From NCBI GenBank assembly GCA_023897205.1, contig JAHWDD010000003.1, positions 3,351,665-3,415,664 of the forward strand: a stretch of DNA of 64,000 nucleotides, written 5' to 3'. Of this stretch, positions 52,124-64,000 are shown in pieces; within the stretch, counting starts at the first letter, position 1; the number at the start of each line of letters is the position of its first letter. The notes beneath the pieces are model-generated. The model saw nothing but the letters and a program-made list of their open reading frames with translations, was not told the origin of the DNA and did no database searches. The translations under genes and the position numbers were made by a program. Source of the DNA: Exophiala sp. HKRS030 (lineage: Eukaryota > Ascomycota > Eurotiomycetes > Chaetothyriales > Herpotrichiellaceae).

Positions 52124-54770
52124 ATGTTTGGGTCAGTTAGCTCCCCACAGGGTGGCCCTCGCAGCGGCTTGATCCCTGCTTCTGCGTGGCCAACCAATTC
52201 TTCCCTCTTCACAAACACATCTCAAGCCCCTGAGCAGACTGACGTACCCAAAACATTGCCAGGAGAACAAGTTTCGAGCTCGGTTACCACTCTTGATGCT
52301 GTCCGACCTACGATCGTTACTGATTCTTCGATAGGAATGTCCTCCCAGCCAGGAACTTGTCACTGTCAAACCTGAGCCTGGCCATACAAGCATGCCCCTC
52401 AATCCTGGCGTATTTGGTAGCGGCAGCATGCTGTTCTCCTCTCGTCTCCCACGGCCATCTTCGATCTTTTCATTCGGGACTACCGCAACCCAAGGCGCTC
52501 TGCCAGGCACGCTGCCGAAGCTTGGTGAACGTGGGTTCATTTCGTCTCCGCTCAGAGTGGAAGAAGTCGCCCTGCCTGGGACCCTGCCGAAACTTGGTGA
52601 ACGTGGATTCATTTCCTCTCCGCCGAGAATGGAAGAAGTTGATCAAACAGATGCTCAGACTCCAGATAAAATGATGAATGGCTATCTGCGATTATTGAAT
52701 TCCGACGCAACTGACCTAACTAGGAGTTTCGACTTCAACGCCAGCTTGCAGAATGAGGCGGCTTTGCAAGAGATCAAGACCACGCCTCTCTTCTCCTATG
52801 CTGTTCGTGAAGAACTGACCCCACAAAAGATGAAAGCTCTAGGTTCTGTCGATCCTGTGGCATTCCCACAGTACGGCTTACTTGGTGTGCGAGAGCAGAC
52901 CCTTGCATACGGTAATCAGGATACCCAAAGTGAAACTGATGTGAAGAAGAGCCTCATCTTTGCAAACATGAATGCCCCATGGTCAAGTTTCATTTGTGGT
53001 TCTCAAGGTAGCGGGAAGTCTTATACTCTTTCACGGCTCCTGGAGAACTCACTTTTGAAATCGTCGGCGGCCGGGCTCAATCCGACCCCTCTTGCAGGTC
53101 TTGTCTTTCATTACGACCGATTCACAAGCAATGAAAGCACACAGATCTGCGAAGCTGCCTATCTTTGTTCGTCAGGTATACCCGTGCGCGTTTTGGTGTC
53201 ACCAAGCAACTTCCATGCCATGCAGTTGCTGTATCAGAATCTGCCTGGCCTCTCGGCCGATGTTACTAAGCCCCAGGTTGTGCCTCTCTATTTCAGAGAG
53301 TGCCAGCTTAGCGTTACGCGAATGATGACCCTCATGGCCGTCAGTGATGAAAATTCTCAGGCGTTGTACATGGAGGTGCTGTACACCGTTCTTCGGGACA
53401 TGGCTCGCGAAAAGCAAGGTAGGTCGGGTGTTGACTACCTCGACTTCAGGGGACGTCTCGAAAAACAAGGTTTTGATCGTCAGCAAAACAAAATGCTCGG
53501 TCTTAGATTGCAGGTTTTGGAGTCCTTTCTCGCGGACAAAGAACAGACTAAAGAGACAACGGCAATCTTGGACGATTTCTTTACGTCAGCGAAAGGGACT
53601 CTGACCATCGTCGACCTTTCTTGTCCTTTTGTCAATGAAGGTGATGCTTGTGCACTCTTCGCCATCTGCCTATCCATTTTCATGGAGCATCGAGGCGAAT
53701 CTGGTAGGGTGATCGCACTAGATGAGGCTCATAAGGTGAACTTTGTGACTTGATGATTGATGACCTACTGACCATGATTAGTTTCTGACCAAGACGGGTG
53801 AAGCTGAAAAGCTGACCGACCAGTTGATTTCAATTATTCGACAGCAGCGTCACTTGGCCACCCGCACCATCATCGCTACCCAAGAACCGACCTTATCTCC
53901 ACAATTATTGGACTTGTGTAACGTCTCCATCATTCATAGGTTCAACTCTCCAGCCTGGTACAAGATGCTCAGCGAGCATTTGGCCAGTGTCCGTCTGACC
54001 GACAAGCATCAAGAAGACCTCTTCGAGACAATCTTGTCATTGAAAATTGGCCAAGCTCTCGTCTTCTGTCCGACAGCTCTTCTTGATATTGAAAACAAAA
54101 CTGTCGTGAGTATGCGACATCGGTTCATCAAGATGAAAGTTCGTGCTGCTATTTCAACAGACGGTGGAAAGAGCATCTTATCATCTGACAAGACCCCGAC
54201 GTTGACACACCGAACTCAGACAACCGGCACCATGATCAAACCGTTCACCAGGCCTGTTGTCGTGCGACCTCAACGCCACAACGCCAAAGGCGCAGCAAAT
54301 GGAACATATAACAACTCCAACCCTACGCCTTCGGCGTACCAACCGGGTCTCAATCAAGACCAGACTTCTTCGAATGCAGTTGTCCAACCTGTAGTTGGCA
54401 CTGCAAATGCGCTAACACATTGTAATCGGCAGTCTTCGTCAATGCCCGCGTCTTGGTCGATAACACCTGTGTCTGGCCAACCGACAGATACTCAGATTAT
54501 CGGTGCCCTCCACAGCAGAACTGCCGCCTGGTTGAACAACAACAGTTCATTCATTGACTTCCAAGCCATACGCAACGACGTCGCCATTGCCCTGCATTTG
54601 GGGCCACAATACATGTCCACGGAGCCAGGAAAGACATTGAGTAGGCAAGCCATTAAAGCAGGGGCTGTGAGTTGTTTTCCAATGGTTTTGCCTCGTAGTC
54701 CGTGACTAACATGAGCTCACAGCACAATTTTATGAGGGTGCATAGCATCAAGAAGATCAATGGCATCTAA
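52124..54770 (+). CDS. HerA/TraG-like P-loop ATPase of fungal type
   Basis: Three exons: 52124-53735, 53782-54666, 54723-54770, about 847 residues. Exon 1 is continuous if one C of the CCC at 52344-52346 is dropped (MSSSQELVTVKPEPG), the only insertion-type lesion seen. Residues 1-180 are disordered and contain a 24-residue tandem repeat. The ATPase core has Walker A ICGSQGSGKSYTLSRL near residue 290, Walker B GRVIALDEAHKFL near 530 (completed across intron 1), and RTIIATQEPTLSPQLLDLCN followed by VSIIHRFNSP, the sensor/Gln region of HerA-, VirB4- and TraG-type ATPases. DFRGRLEKQGFDRQQNKM and TLTIVDLSCPFVNEGDACAL lie between. The C-terminus is low-complexity, then helical (SRTAAWLNNNSSFIDFQAI). 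Function in fungi is unknown; relatives in prokaryotes pump or process DNA. Confidence 0.78.
52497..52640 (+). repeat. In-frame tandem repeat, two 72-bp units (24 residues)
   Basis: Two adjacent copies encode ALPGTLPKLGERGFISSP followed by LRVEEV in the first and PRMEEV in the second. The DNA copies differ mostly at third positions, so the duplication is older than the 58-bp one at 50.2 kb and the peptide is apparently conserved. Confidence 0.9.
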
Positions 54771-57700
54771 GTCACTTAACGGCTTGGGGGAAGTGGCACG
54801 AAGAAAGATCAATGCGCTTCGGGTGCTACGTGATATCATTGGGGTATGCACAGACATTTCTGAGCAACATGCGAAAGGGGTGCGGGTATAAGCAAGAGGG
54901 AAGTATAGCTCCTACCGCTGGCTAGAGCTACGCGATCATGTACGATTCATACTTGAGCATCAAGCTCATGCCTTCAAGAGATGTATTTCTACGTCAGTTG
55001 GACAAGGGACAAGCTACTGAATACGCTGTTAGCAAAGGGCTGGTGATGGCACTGCATGACACACTCTGTGTGCGGGAGACACTGACAACAAAGATGGACA
55101 TGTGAAGTGGGAATCAAGGTTTCGAGTATTGAAAAGTCGGCATGGATCCAGAAAGCATTTGATTGTAGAGTATGACAATATCCTGAACAAGGCTGCTGGG
55201 GATGAACTGTGAATAAGCTCTGCGATTCCATTCCTGTACTTCGCGCTTGCTCGTCTAATTGCAAGCAGCCCAATGTACATCCTCGTCATACCGAAATAAA
55301 GAGACCTCGACACGGGGTTAGAATGCACAGGTCGCAATCATAAATGGACACACAGATGTCTACTATCGAGGCGTGACCCAGGGCCTTGGTAAGACTAGTC
55401 ACTGTCAGAAATCAAAAATCAAAAGTCGGAGTCAGAGGCATCCATCGCCGCGATGGAATGAGGAAGATCAAACGAAATTTGCAAACGGCAATCGCAAATC
55501 TTGTTCAACCTATCAAATGGTCCAAAGGTAGCGTGACTCATCGTCGAGAGCATCGACGATCTGTACTAGGTTCTCAATGCAGTACCCCATAGATACGCCT
55601 GGAGAGGTAAGCTGATCCCCCAAGCCTTGACATGCTTCTGCAATGACACTGTCATGCCACTAGTTACTGTAGTGAGTAGTTAGTAGTGACCGGCTTTTGT
55701 TAGCCAAGTGTCCTTGCTACCTGGCAGACTGGCATCAGTAGCAAACTCCACTACTCCGTAAAGTGCCCAAGCGATTAGCACGATTCCAAAATTGCAATTC
55801 GATTCATGTTATAGGGATCCCTCGATACGGTACATCCTGTACATATGGACTCCTGATCACAGCCTGCCGCGAGATTCCTGGAAAAGGAGGTAGCAAGGCG
55901 TAGTTGGCCTGCCTGCACAGATTTCCACGCCAGAATGTTGTTCCCAGGAATTAACTTGCTGACTGGCAGATAGGCCTGGTCTTCCTGCAATCAATTTGCA
56001 GCACTGAAACGCCGCTTATGCAGGAACCCTCAGGTCGTGGCGCAGCGCCACGGAAACCTGTTCCGCCACTGCACACGATTATGGATGAAGACCTTGGATC
56101 ACTGGACAGACGTGCACAAGCGTGATAAAGTGCTGGTTAAGCCAGGTGCAGAAAGAGCCTCAGGACATGCGCGCGCACGCGTGATTTGTTTGTTTGGATT
56201 GTATTGAAAAGTAGACGGACTATGGTAGCAGCCTCACCGTGAAGGCTTTCTGGCTAGTTGGTTAGCCACTGGCCAGTGGCTGCCGTAGAGCAATTTGGAC
56301 TTTTGAATGTGGCGACTTGCCGCCAGTGGTATACTTGGCTACAGCGTACGAGCCTACTCCGACTGTGTATGGAATAGAGCCTCCCACATGATCCTGTATG
56401 GGCAAATGGACTAGGACAAGATGAAGCCGAAGAAGTGTATCGAGATTACAACCAGAAACTCGGCCTGGCACCTTTGGCCCTTTTCTCGCACAAAGTTGAA
56501 TCCAAGAGACGACTCGAAAACCATATCGGACGGCAGAAAGGGATAAAGCGTGGAAACTAGAGTCAGAAAGAGCAAATCAAAACATCACACGACCATTTCC
56601 TCTCAAATAAACTATTGATGGTCCAGATCTTGAAGTTTGTACCCATCGTTTCCTCACGCAAGCGCCGAAACGCGATAAATATCCTAAAGAAGCCACGCCA
56701 CGCGACGAGCGAGAGTAGCCAAACCCATGGGCACGAAGAGAAGGAAATAACAAGACTTCGTCCCTCGCATTGCCAAGACGTGACTTGACGGGTCAGTTGG
56801 GCAGATAGCTAACAATTCCCAAGTCCTAAGATACACCAGCAAAGACAAGCCTATGGACCAAGAAATCTAGAAGCGAACGGCGGCGCCAATCTAGATTGCA
56901 TTTTCCTTGTCGCGCCACTGGTTAGCCATCGGGTGAAAAGACCTCATGACTTGGGTGATGGGCTGATGGACAAGCATGTTCGGCGCCGCACACATGCAGT
57001 CGATGCTTAAAGGAAATGAAGAGATAGCGAAGCATTTGTGGCTTGCAATCCTGTCGGGTTTATTGGAATCAGCATGTGAGGTACACATGGGTAGGCAAAT
57101 CGTGGCTGAGAAGCAAGCATGGAAAGCGCAGCAAGTCGACAAGGAACGGTAGTGCTCCGTACCTGGTCAACAGATAGGCGGGTTTGGGCCTATTAGGTCC
57201 TCGCTACACATACAGTATATGTACGAACGAAGATAAAGAAGACAACCTACGACTTAGCTACGACCAAGGAACGAAGGATTCTAGGTTGCCTTCTCCGGAC
57301 CGAGCGCGCAATCTCACGACGGCCAGCCTATCAGCGACACGAGACATAGTCTTTTATGAAGGAAAGGAAAAGGCAGGTAAAGACAGTGATGACGGAGAAA
57401 TCTCCCATCCCCTATCCAATCAATCCTCGATCTCTCCTCAGAACACTCATTAACCGCAGGTCTCGCGCTCAACATGTTAAGATTTGTTGTTCCACCAGTT
57501 CTGACTCGACCTCGATCCCCGAAAAGTATCGAACCAAAGAGGGGTGACCGGGTGGGTGAGTGGACACAGCTTTGCACAAAAGAAGCCCGTTTGTATCTGG
57601 GGAAAAAAGAGGGAAAAGGTTTACACTTTTTGTTGTTTAGACGCGCTGAGTTCTCTTGGCGCAATTACATGGGAGAAGCCGGCGTTGCTTCTAAGTTCTA

Positions 57701-60098
57701 GCCCTTGTAGCCTCCCAGCTTGCCGGGGATCCTTGCACCTTTGCACGCTTCAGTTGGCATTATCCGAGGGCAGCATTGGCTGGAAAGGGAGGAGTCAATG
57801 CGGGCTTCTCGTCCTTTTCGAAGTTGGTGCCGAAACTTGTGGTCCGCAGTCACTAAAAGGACTAGCTACCGGTAAAACGAGTGGATAAGGGGGTTTTCAG
57901 GGGAAATTGCAGTCACGTGTCAGGCTGCAGAGAGCAGGTGGGTAATGTGTCGTGTGTTGTTGACTTGGTTTCTTTGCTTTCTCAGGTTATTTCGCTTGTG
58001 ACTTGGGTCTGGTATGGTGTGGAGTGTCTTTACTAGCATATGCACTGTTGAATTTGGGTCTGCTCGTGCTACTACTGCAAGTCTAATAGCTACTTCATTC
58101 ATGCTAGGTCTTCTGTGGAATAGATGCTGCTATGTAAAGAGGATGTTACTGCAGGTGATCGGCTGGTGTCTTTGGAGTGGAGTGGACGATTTTCATCACT
58201 GGAGTTTTGTATGGAGTGAGAGTGGATTCCGAAAGGACAGTTGACCGTTGCTTTTGTTTCAGATGCTGATCGTTGGCAGGGAGGCTACCTAATAAAAATC
58301 ATTGCCATGAGTGCAAGGCTGACCGCCGGCCTGACGTATGCGGTGGGTTGGCTGAGTATTGCAAATATTGTGGGCGTCGCCCGACGCCTTGAGTCATGAA
58401 GTTATGATGGCCTGATGGTAGAGTACTTGGGGCCATGCTTTGTGATTATCGGTGGGCCTACACCTATTTTTGAAGGATTATGAATACAACAGGAGCGACG
58501 AGATTTCTTCTATCAGAATTTGTTGCTACTCGAGTCGCCTGATGGTTTCCAAGGCCTAGTAGCTACCTACTTTTAGGTCTGGTCGTCACACAAAGTCGCG
58601 CATCCACCCCTTAGTAGTAGTGTCATACAGCAGCAACGGGGCCTTGGATCAGCCCATATCAAGTAACTGCTCATGCTATCAAAATTTACTCATGGTGAAG
58701 GTAACGAGTAAAACGTCGATCAATAGCGCCGTCATACGTAGACTCGTAGTAGTCATGGCTTGGTAATGGGTGTGATACAACGCCGAGCGACACTTTAGCC
58801 CTCATCCATTCTAATGATACCGCCAATATCGAAGTTGTAACATACCCAGGAATCAAAGGCAGTTCCCAAGACTTGGGTACATGCATGATGAGACACAGGG
58901 TGCAGGGCAAAGGAAATCATGGGGTTGATGCAAGTCCCGACAGCCATAGGCCTAGGGAGCCGACAAGGCCCCCCTAAAAACCAAGATTCAAGTCCCCAGC
59001 GGCCCCCTCAGAGGCCACGAGTCCACGACTCCCAAGACTTCCAAGACTGACTAGATTTCTGGGATTCTTTCCACGCCTTTCGGCAATGTCCATTCGTTTA
59101 TCGACGGAGGCGCAAACAAAGGTGCGACCCTTGGCAAAGTCCTGGTCTACATGGCGGGCCTATCTCTCGAAAATGTGATACAGCCTCGACAAATCCAACG
59201 GGTTCTGACTTCTCGGTACGAGCTTTTATGGTCAACCGGTAAAAATTCAAATCCTCGTGTAGCAGTTGCGACATCAAGAAGGAGGAGCCGGAGAATACTT
59301 CGGACGGCTGCATGGGCGTCGATGCCAAGTGTGGTTTGGGAAGAAGTTGACAGGTCTCACCAGGATCAAAACTCAAGGCTGTCTCGTATCATGGATGGAC
59401 GGAGTACATAGGCCGTAGTTATGTTGTGCGTCGTTACACGATCGACAAATCTTGGGACTTGACAGACAAGCCACTGTGATGATGAGGCGGAAGTATATCG
59501 ATGTGGAACAGAGCTATTCGGTCACAATTCAAGCCAATACAATAGGTCTTAGTAAATGAACGAGAGTAGATATATTCATGTTTTTTTCATGTCTTTATTT
59601 TTCTGTCCAAGGCGCTGCTGGACTGCTTTGTCTTGCATACTATCTACCATGAGAGAGGTAATTCGACGCTAGCTACCCCCAGTGTCAGGAGCAGCGAAAA
59701 TGAGATATTAGATAGAGATAGGTTGATGATCCCGCCAGTAAATCCACAAGGAGATATTGGAACAAATGGGAAAAGAGAAAAGCAGATATTCAGCCGGGCG
59801 CAACTGTTTGCCCATCAAGGGAGGTTTTCTTCTTTTGGTGGAGATGTCGAGGGCATTGCTCGAAAAGAATGGAATGGGCATCAGAGGGAATAAATAAAAA
59901 GATATCAAAACCCAACGCCGTCATTATATATGCAATTCACTTCCCCACCCCCTGAGTTACTGCTCAGTTATGCAAAAGACAGTGGAACTTTCGCTGCCGC
60001 CAGAGAGTATTTTGGTATCAATTCCCACCCATTTGTACCTCATGTGGATAAATAGGATTTATAAAACAAAATAGATTTGTATGCGTGCGTTTCGTTAT
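54771..60098. other. Gene-poor stretch of about 5.3 kb
   Basis: No frame longer than about 120 codons occurs, and none shows domain content, codon bias or plausible splice partners. I looked for tRNA-like cloverleafs, terminal repeats and transposase motifs and recognised none by eye. The last 400 bases before the oxidase stop are AT-rich, typical of 3' flanks. A non-coding RNA cannot be excluded. Confidence 0.45.
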
Positions 60099-62049
60099 TT
60101 ATGAAACAGGGTGGGTCCTGCTCTTCTTCTTCAGCTTGGTGGTGCCGAGAGCGGCGAGGCCGTTACCACCGTTGAGGTAGGCTTCGGGCACTTCTGGCCA
60201 GTCATCAACACCGTCCAAGAATGTGAGGGCCATACCGCCTGACACGTGGGTCTGGATGTGGCAATGGAAGAGGAAGGGGCCAGGGTTGACGACCTCGTAG
60301 CGGAGAGCCATCCAAGAGCTGTTTTGTTCAGCAGGAGTGGTGGTGTACTGTCAAGCAAGTTAGTTTCTGAGGACTTTGGATTGGAATTGGTTCAACTTAC
60401 GCCATCACGGAAAGGAGGGTTCACGAAGTTGAAGGTGCCAGCGGGAAGAACAGCGGCAGCTTCAGCGACTGTAGTCCAGTTCCAGGGACCAATTCCCTTA
60501 CCAAGCACGTAGGCCTTGTTAGAGTGCTTGTGCATAGGATGAGGCTGAGCTAGAGGTCCTTGGGTCTTGACGATCAGATCAATCCACTGTCCGGTGGTTG
60601 TCTTGATGAAGAGATCACTGGAGGCAATCTGACTTGGGTCCTGGTCGATCAGGGGCGCGATATCTTCGAAACTAGAATTGAAAGCGTTTGAGCCACTCAG
60701 GGTCCAGTCGTAGGCTGCAGTGCTGAGTTTCTTGATGTTGAAGATGTAGGTAGCATCTGGGCTTGGCGCAGGGGCGGATGGTGGGTAAGGGGCAGCCTTG
60801 TTGTCGTTGAAGGAGACCAGTTGAGTCAAGTTGGTACCTGCAAAGTTGATCTTGGCCAAAGCATTGGGATCTGAGCTAGCTGGTCCAGTTGAACCCTTGT
60901 AGCTCAAGACGGCGAAACCGCTGATGACTTGGTTGAGACCAGTGTTGGCAATACGGATGGAATAGTCGGCTGGAGCTTGGTTGAGAGGCACAAGAATGGA
61001 ATATCTATCTCCGTTGTTGACGGTAACCTGGTCAACGTATTGAGGAGTCACGTATTGACCATCAGTGGCATAGACCCAGAACTTGTGGCCGTCAATGGTA
61101 AACTTCAAGATCTCGAAACCACCGGGGTTGATGAAGGTCAATGCGGCAAAGCCCTTGGCTGGGTCAACTGTGATGACTTCGAGGGCACCCTCAGATCCGA
61201 TACAAGTTGAGTAGATATCATCGGGGATAGCTGCGAGGTTGAAGGTGTAGTTGCCCTGAGTAGCTGGCAGATTGCCGGGCAGACAAGCCTTGTCGGTCAA
61301 TTGAGGGGGTTCACCGCAGCCAACAAAGGTGGGAGTTTTGGGCTTGTGTATGCAGTGATCTCGTCACGGGTCAAGCAGTATTGCGAGCCCTTGCCGTTGA
61401 CAATGATTGCGTCTGCACAAGCAATGTCGGTGTTACCCAAAACCTGGTATTGCAAGAAGTCCTTGGAGGTGTGTCTATTGTAATCTGAGATGAAGACCGG
61501 GTAGATGTTCAAATCGGCTTCTTCAGCTTGCGCAACCACAGCAGAGTCGTTGCTGATGAGATGGAAAGGCTTCTCGGCATCATCCGCAGGGTCAATCACG
61601 ATAGCACCGTAGAGACCATCTTGAATCTGTCCGCGGTAATGGGCATGGTAGAAGTAGACACCGGAAGCATCAGCAGTCCACTTGTAGAGGTAGGAGTCGC
61701 CCGGGTGGATTGGTGATTGCGACAGACCTGGCACGCCGTCGGACCATGGAGTTCCCTGTTGTACGATGCCGTGGAAATGGATTGTGGTTGGGTCTGAAAG
61801 ATTATTGTGGACGAGGAATTCGACGTCGTCGCCGACCTTGATTCTCAGTTCTGGACCAGGGAAGGTGCCATTAATCAAGATCATAGGGCGCCCAGCTCCT
61901 CCAATGGGTGAGATGGTTCCCTCTGTTAGCGTGATCTCGAATGGAACGAGGTCTCCGCGTTTATTAAGGCTCCTTGGTGATGGAGCAGCATTTGAGAATA
62001 GAGCGAGTGACAGGATGGAAAGCACGGAAATGAGCTTTGAGATGCCCAT
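60099..62049 (-). CDS. Secreted multicopper oxidase (ascomycete laccase / pigment-oxidase type)
   Basis: Two exons: 62049-60401 and 60347-60099 (53-nt intron), about 632 residues after restoring one base in the G run 61340-61342 (plus strand), which links TAYTSP to [20 protein letters not shown]. Signal peptide: [20 protein letters not shown] with cleavage near Ala21-Ala22, then a KR site at 30-31. All copper ligands are present: HFH (91-93), FYHAH (133-137), HPMHKH (about 504-509) and HCHIQTH (578-584). The residue ten after the type-1 Cys is Met (HVSGGM), the methionine-ligated, lower-potential arrangement. The [14 protein letters not shown] context resembles conidial-pigment oxidases such as Abr2 more than lignin-type laccases. 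It would oxidise phenols or dihydroxynaphthalene-like substrates at the cell wall; the substrate is inferred. Confidence 0.88.
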
Positions 62050-62182
62050 TGTGCCGGCAGGTAATATGCAAAGAAAGGGAAAAAATTATGCAACAAGAAG
62101 CGAGTGAGCCCTTCAGGGTCGAAGGAAAGGAAAAAGGACAAGTAATATATGGTGTAGTTGCGACAACAATACAAGAGGGAGA

Positions 62183-62190
62183 GTATATAC
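62183..62190 (-). promoter_or_regulatory. TATA-like element upstream of multicopper oxidase
   Basis: On the minus strand the sequence reads gtatatac, about 135 nt upstream of the oxidase ATG, inside an otherwise mixed-composition promoter. The spacing suits a core promoter element of a regulated secreted enzyme. No specific upstream operator could be named. Confidence 0.4.
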
Positions 62191-64000
62191 GAGCACAGAG
62201 GTTGGGGTGAATAATATAATCCAGGACACCATCCGTCCAACTTCGTTAGAGCCAGACTAGTCGATGGTCCTTGCGGCTGTAGCTGTTCACAGTCCAGATG
62301 AGACCAGGCTTGTGACAACTTACAAGGAGGCAGGGGATTTACGGCGCCACGATGCCGTTGTTTAAGTTTACTTTAGTGCAACATCCCCTGTAGTATCCAC
62401 CAGGATCATGCCCCAGCCCAAGCCCTGCTTGTGAGATCGCGTGGTTGTTGACGAACCAATGGCTGCGACCGGTACGGCGCACCAATGCGGAACGGCCGCA
62501 ACAAAAGTTGCAGTAACCCCAACCCGTGAGGGCTGAGTAGAATCTATTTTGAACCATGCTGATGGCTGTCACCGAGAAGGCTGGGCAAAGCATAACAGAC
62601 TTTCCCTCGCCTCCATGGGCATCATTCTTCGTCCAATCTGAATTATTGACAATCGCAATAATCAATCAATACAATTAAGAATACGTCATGGTCAAAGCGT
62701 CGTGCTGTGTTGCAAATCCGGTTGTGTGGGTGTAGTGCTCATCTCTCATGGGTCTGTGACAGATTTCACTTGGGTGTATGGTGCACTGATCCTGTAGAAC
62801 AGGTGGTTTTTTGGTCGCCCAATGCTCATGCTGTGCTGCGGGAGAGTGTCAGGGGCGGGTGGTGGGTCCCAGCCAAGGATTAGACACCTGATAGCGTTCA
62901 GAACCAGGAGACCGGTGGATGCGCTAGTCTAGGTGACCTGCAGCGCCGGCCTGGTTAGAAATGACTGATTGGTGGGGCTGAATCACCTGGTTGATGACCT
63001 GAGGGGGTCTGGAGTCGAGGAACAAATCCTCGAAGTTCTCGCTAACAGTTCAAGCACACGCCAGAGAACGCCCGGGCACGTACGATCAAATATCGCAATC
63101 TCGTCATCTGGTACCCTGAATACTAGTAGAGAGTAACAACGGCCATTGGACGGATTTGTACTAGTGTTGTTTATCTGATCTGTAGGAAACAAAGCGCGTC
63201 TGAACTGCTGTAACTCAACTGAGGTTGAGATGGATTCGGTATTACTACTCTCCCTAAAACTCTTGCGGAACGAATCTCAGCAGGCCAAGTCTTGGGTCGA
63301 GGACGCTTCTGGATCCCAAGGGTCGCTGATAGGCGGAGGCGCAGATCAGGAAAGTCCAACAAAGGGAGTTCCCAACCGAGGTGGGTAGAGAGCATGCGTA
63401 TGACCGCAAGGTCTCTCCTTGGGTCCAAGAGAACGAGCGCGTATTCAACCGCCGATTTTCCAGTCAGACAGGAACAATTCATATTTGACGTTGCATGTCT
63501 ATATTTTGGAGTGGATAGGTTCTGACACCTGCAGGAACATCCGATTAGTGTGAATCTTGGAGGTGGCAATGCTACGGCTGACCCAAGTATCCCGAGCATG
63601 GTCAAGAACAAGTTTTTTCGCCCTTGCCGACCATGCCTGCAGAATAGCAGACCTGGAAGGCCCTACTACCACTGTGAATTTGTTCGCCGCCAAAGCTGGG
63701 CAATGTGCAAAATAACGTTTTAGCTCGCGGATGAATTGGTCTGGAACTTGGTTCGACGACTGAATCCCCTTCAACAGCCATGGTCACCTTGATGCCGAAG
63801 GGCTGCCTGTAGCTGACAGAAGAAATCCCAAAGCTCAATCCCGTTACCAAATGTGTGGTTAGACTGTGGCTGACTGTCCGTTCTGCCAGACGATAGAAGT
63901 GGCCTGCCCATAACTGCGGTATCATGAGACTCATCGGTAAGGATCAAGTGTCGCTCACCAGTTTCCCCAGAACCTGTAGTATTGCCTTAATCGAGATTTT
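62191..64000. other. Distal region, possible decayed ankyrin-like fragment
   Basis: No supported gene. On the minus strand at about 63770-63250 two overlapping frames read protein-like (DQFIRELKRYFAHCPALAAN; GKSAVEYALVLLDPRRDLAV followed by IRMLSTHLGWELPLLDF), reminiscent of a worn ankyrin-repeat protein that could extend beyond the window end. The frames do not join cleanly and I see no start or stop context. Confidence 0.3.

Overview
The window is nuclear DNA from a filamentous ascomycete (Pezizomycotina). Genes on both strands carry short spliceosomal introns (about 45-115 nt, GTNNGT-type donors), and several families are typical of filamentous fungi: an RTA1-like membrane protein, a fungal CENP-O, an Arb2-domain protein, a DUF7918-like protein and a pigment-type multicopper oxidase. 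A Eurotiomycete, perhaps a black yeast (Chaetothyriales), would fit, but that placement is only an impression.

Layout. 0-16.5 kb is a dense core block: the end of a Ser-rich protein, an Arb2-domain protein, a DUF7918-like protein, an F-box protein, an RBM5/RBM10-like splicing factor, Yae1, an acetyl-CoA transporter, and a CENP-O kinetochore subunit that shares a divergent promoter with the transporter. 17.3-34.4 kb looks more accessory: a ten-exon ACS-family permease, a decayed sugar/quinate-type transporter, a 1163-residue fusion protein (methyltransferase-like, FAD oxidase, phosphomevalonate-kinase-like P-loop kinase, adenine-phosphoribosyltransferase-like), a 937-residue orphan with PY motifs, a divergent pyrroline-5-carboxylate-reductase-like enzyme, a coiled-coil protein and an SDR. 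34.7-54.8 kb holds an unrecognised multi-exon gene, an SMP/C2 protein, a coiled-coil protein, phosphopantothenate-cysteine ligase, an RTA1-like protein, a small hydrophilic Gly-rich protein and a HerA-like P-loop ATPase. A gene-poor stretch of about 5.3 kb follows, then a secreted multicopper oxidase, then about 2 kb without a clear gene.

Two points matter most to a reader. First, many otherwise good genes are broken by the apparent loss of exactly one base, nearly always in a short C or G run. Restoring one base (two in the Arb2 gene) makes each total coding length divisible by three and reconnects conserved domains. This looks like a systematic sequencing or assembly error rather than mass gene death, so these genes are annotated as CDS with the suspect position noted. 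Second, the four-part fusion gene at 23.3-26.8 kb is the best candidate for an unusual, possibly uncharacterised, enzyme system. Its neighbours (permease, decayed transporter, reductase and dehydrogenase) would suit a small-molecule pathway, but the linkage is inference.

No tRNA, rRNA, CRISPR array or intact transposon was recognised.
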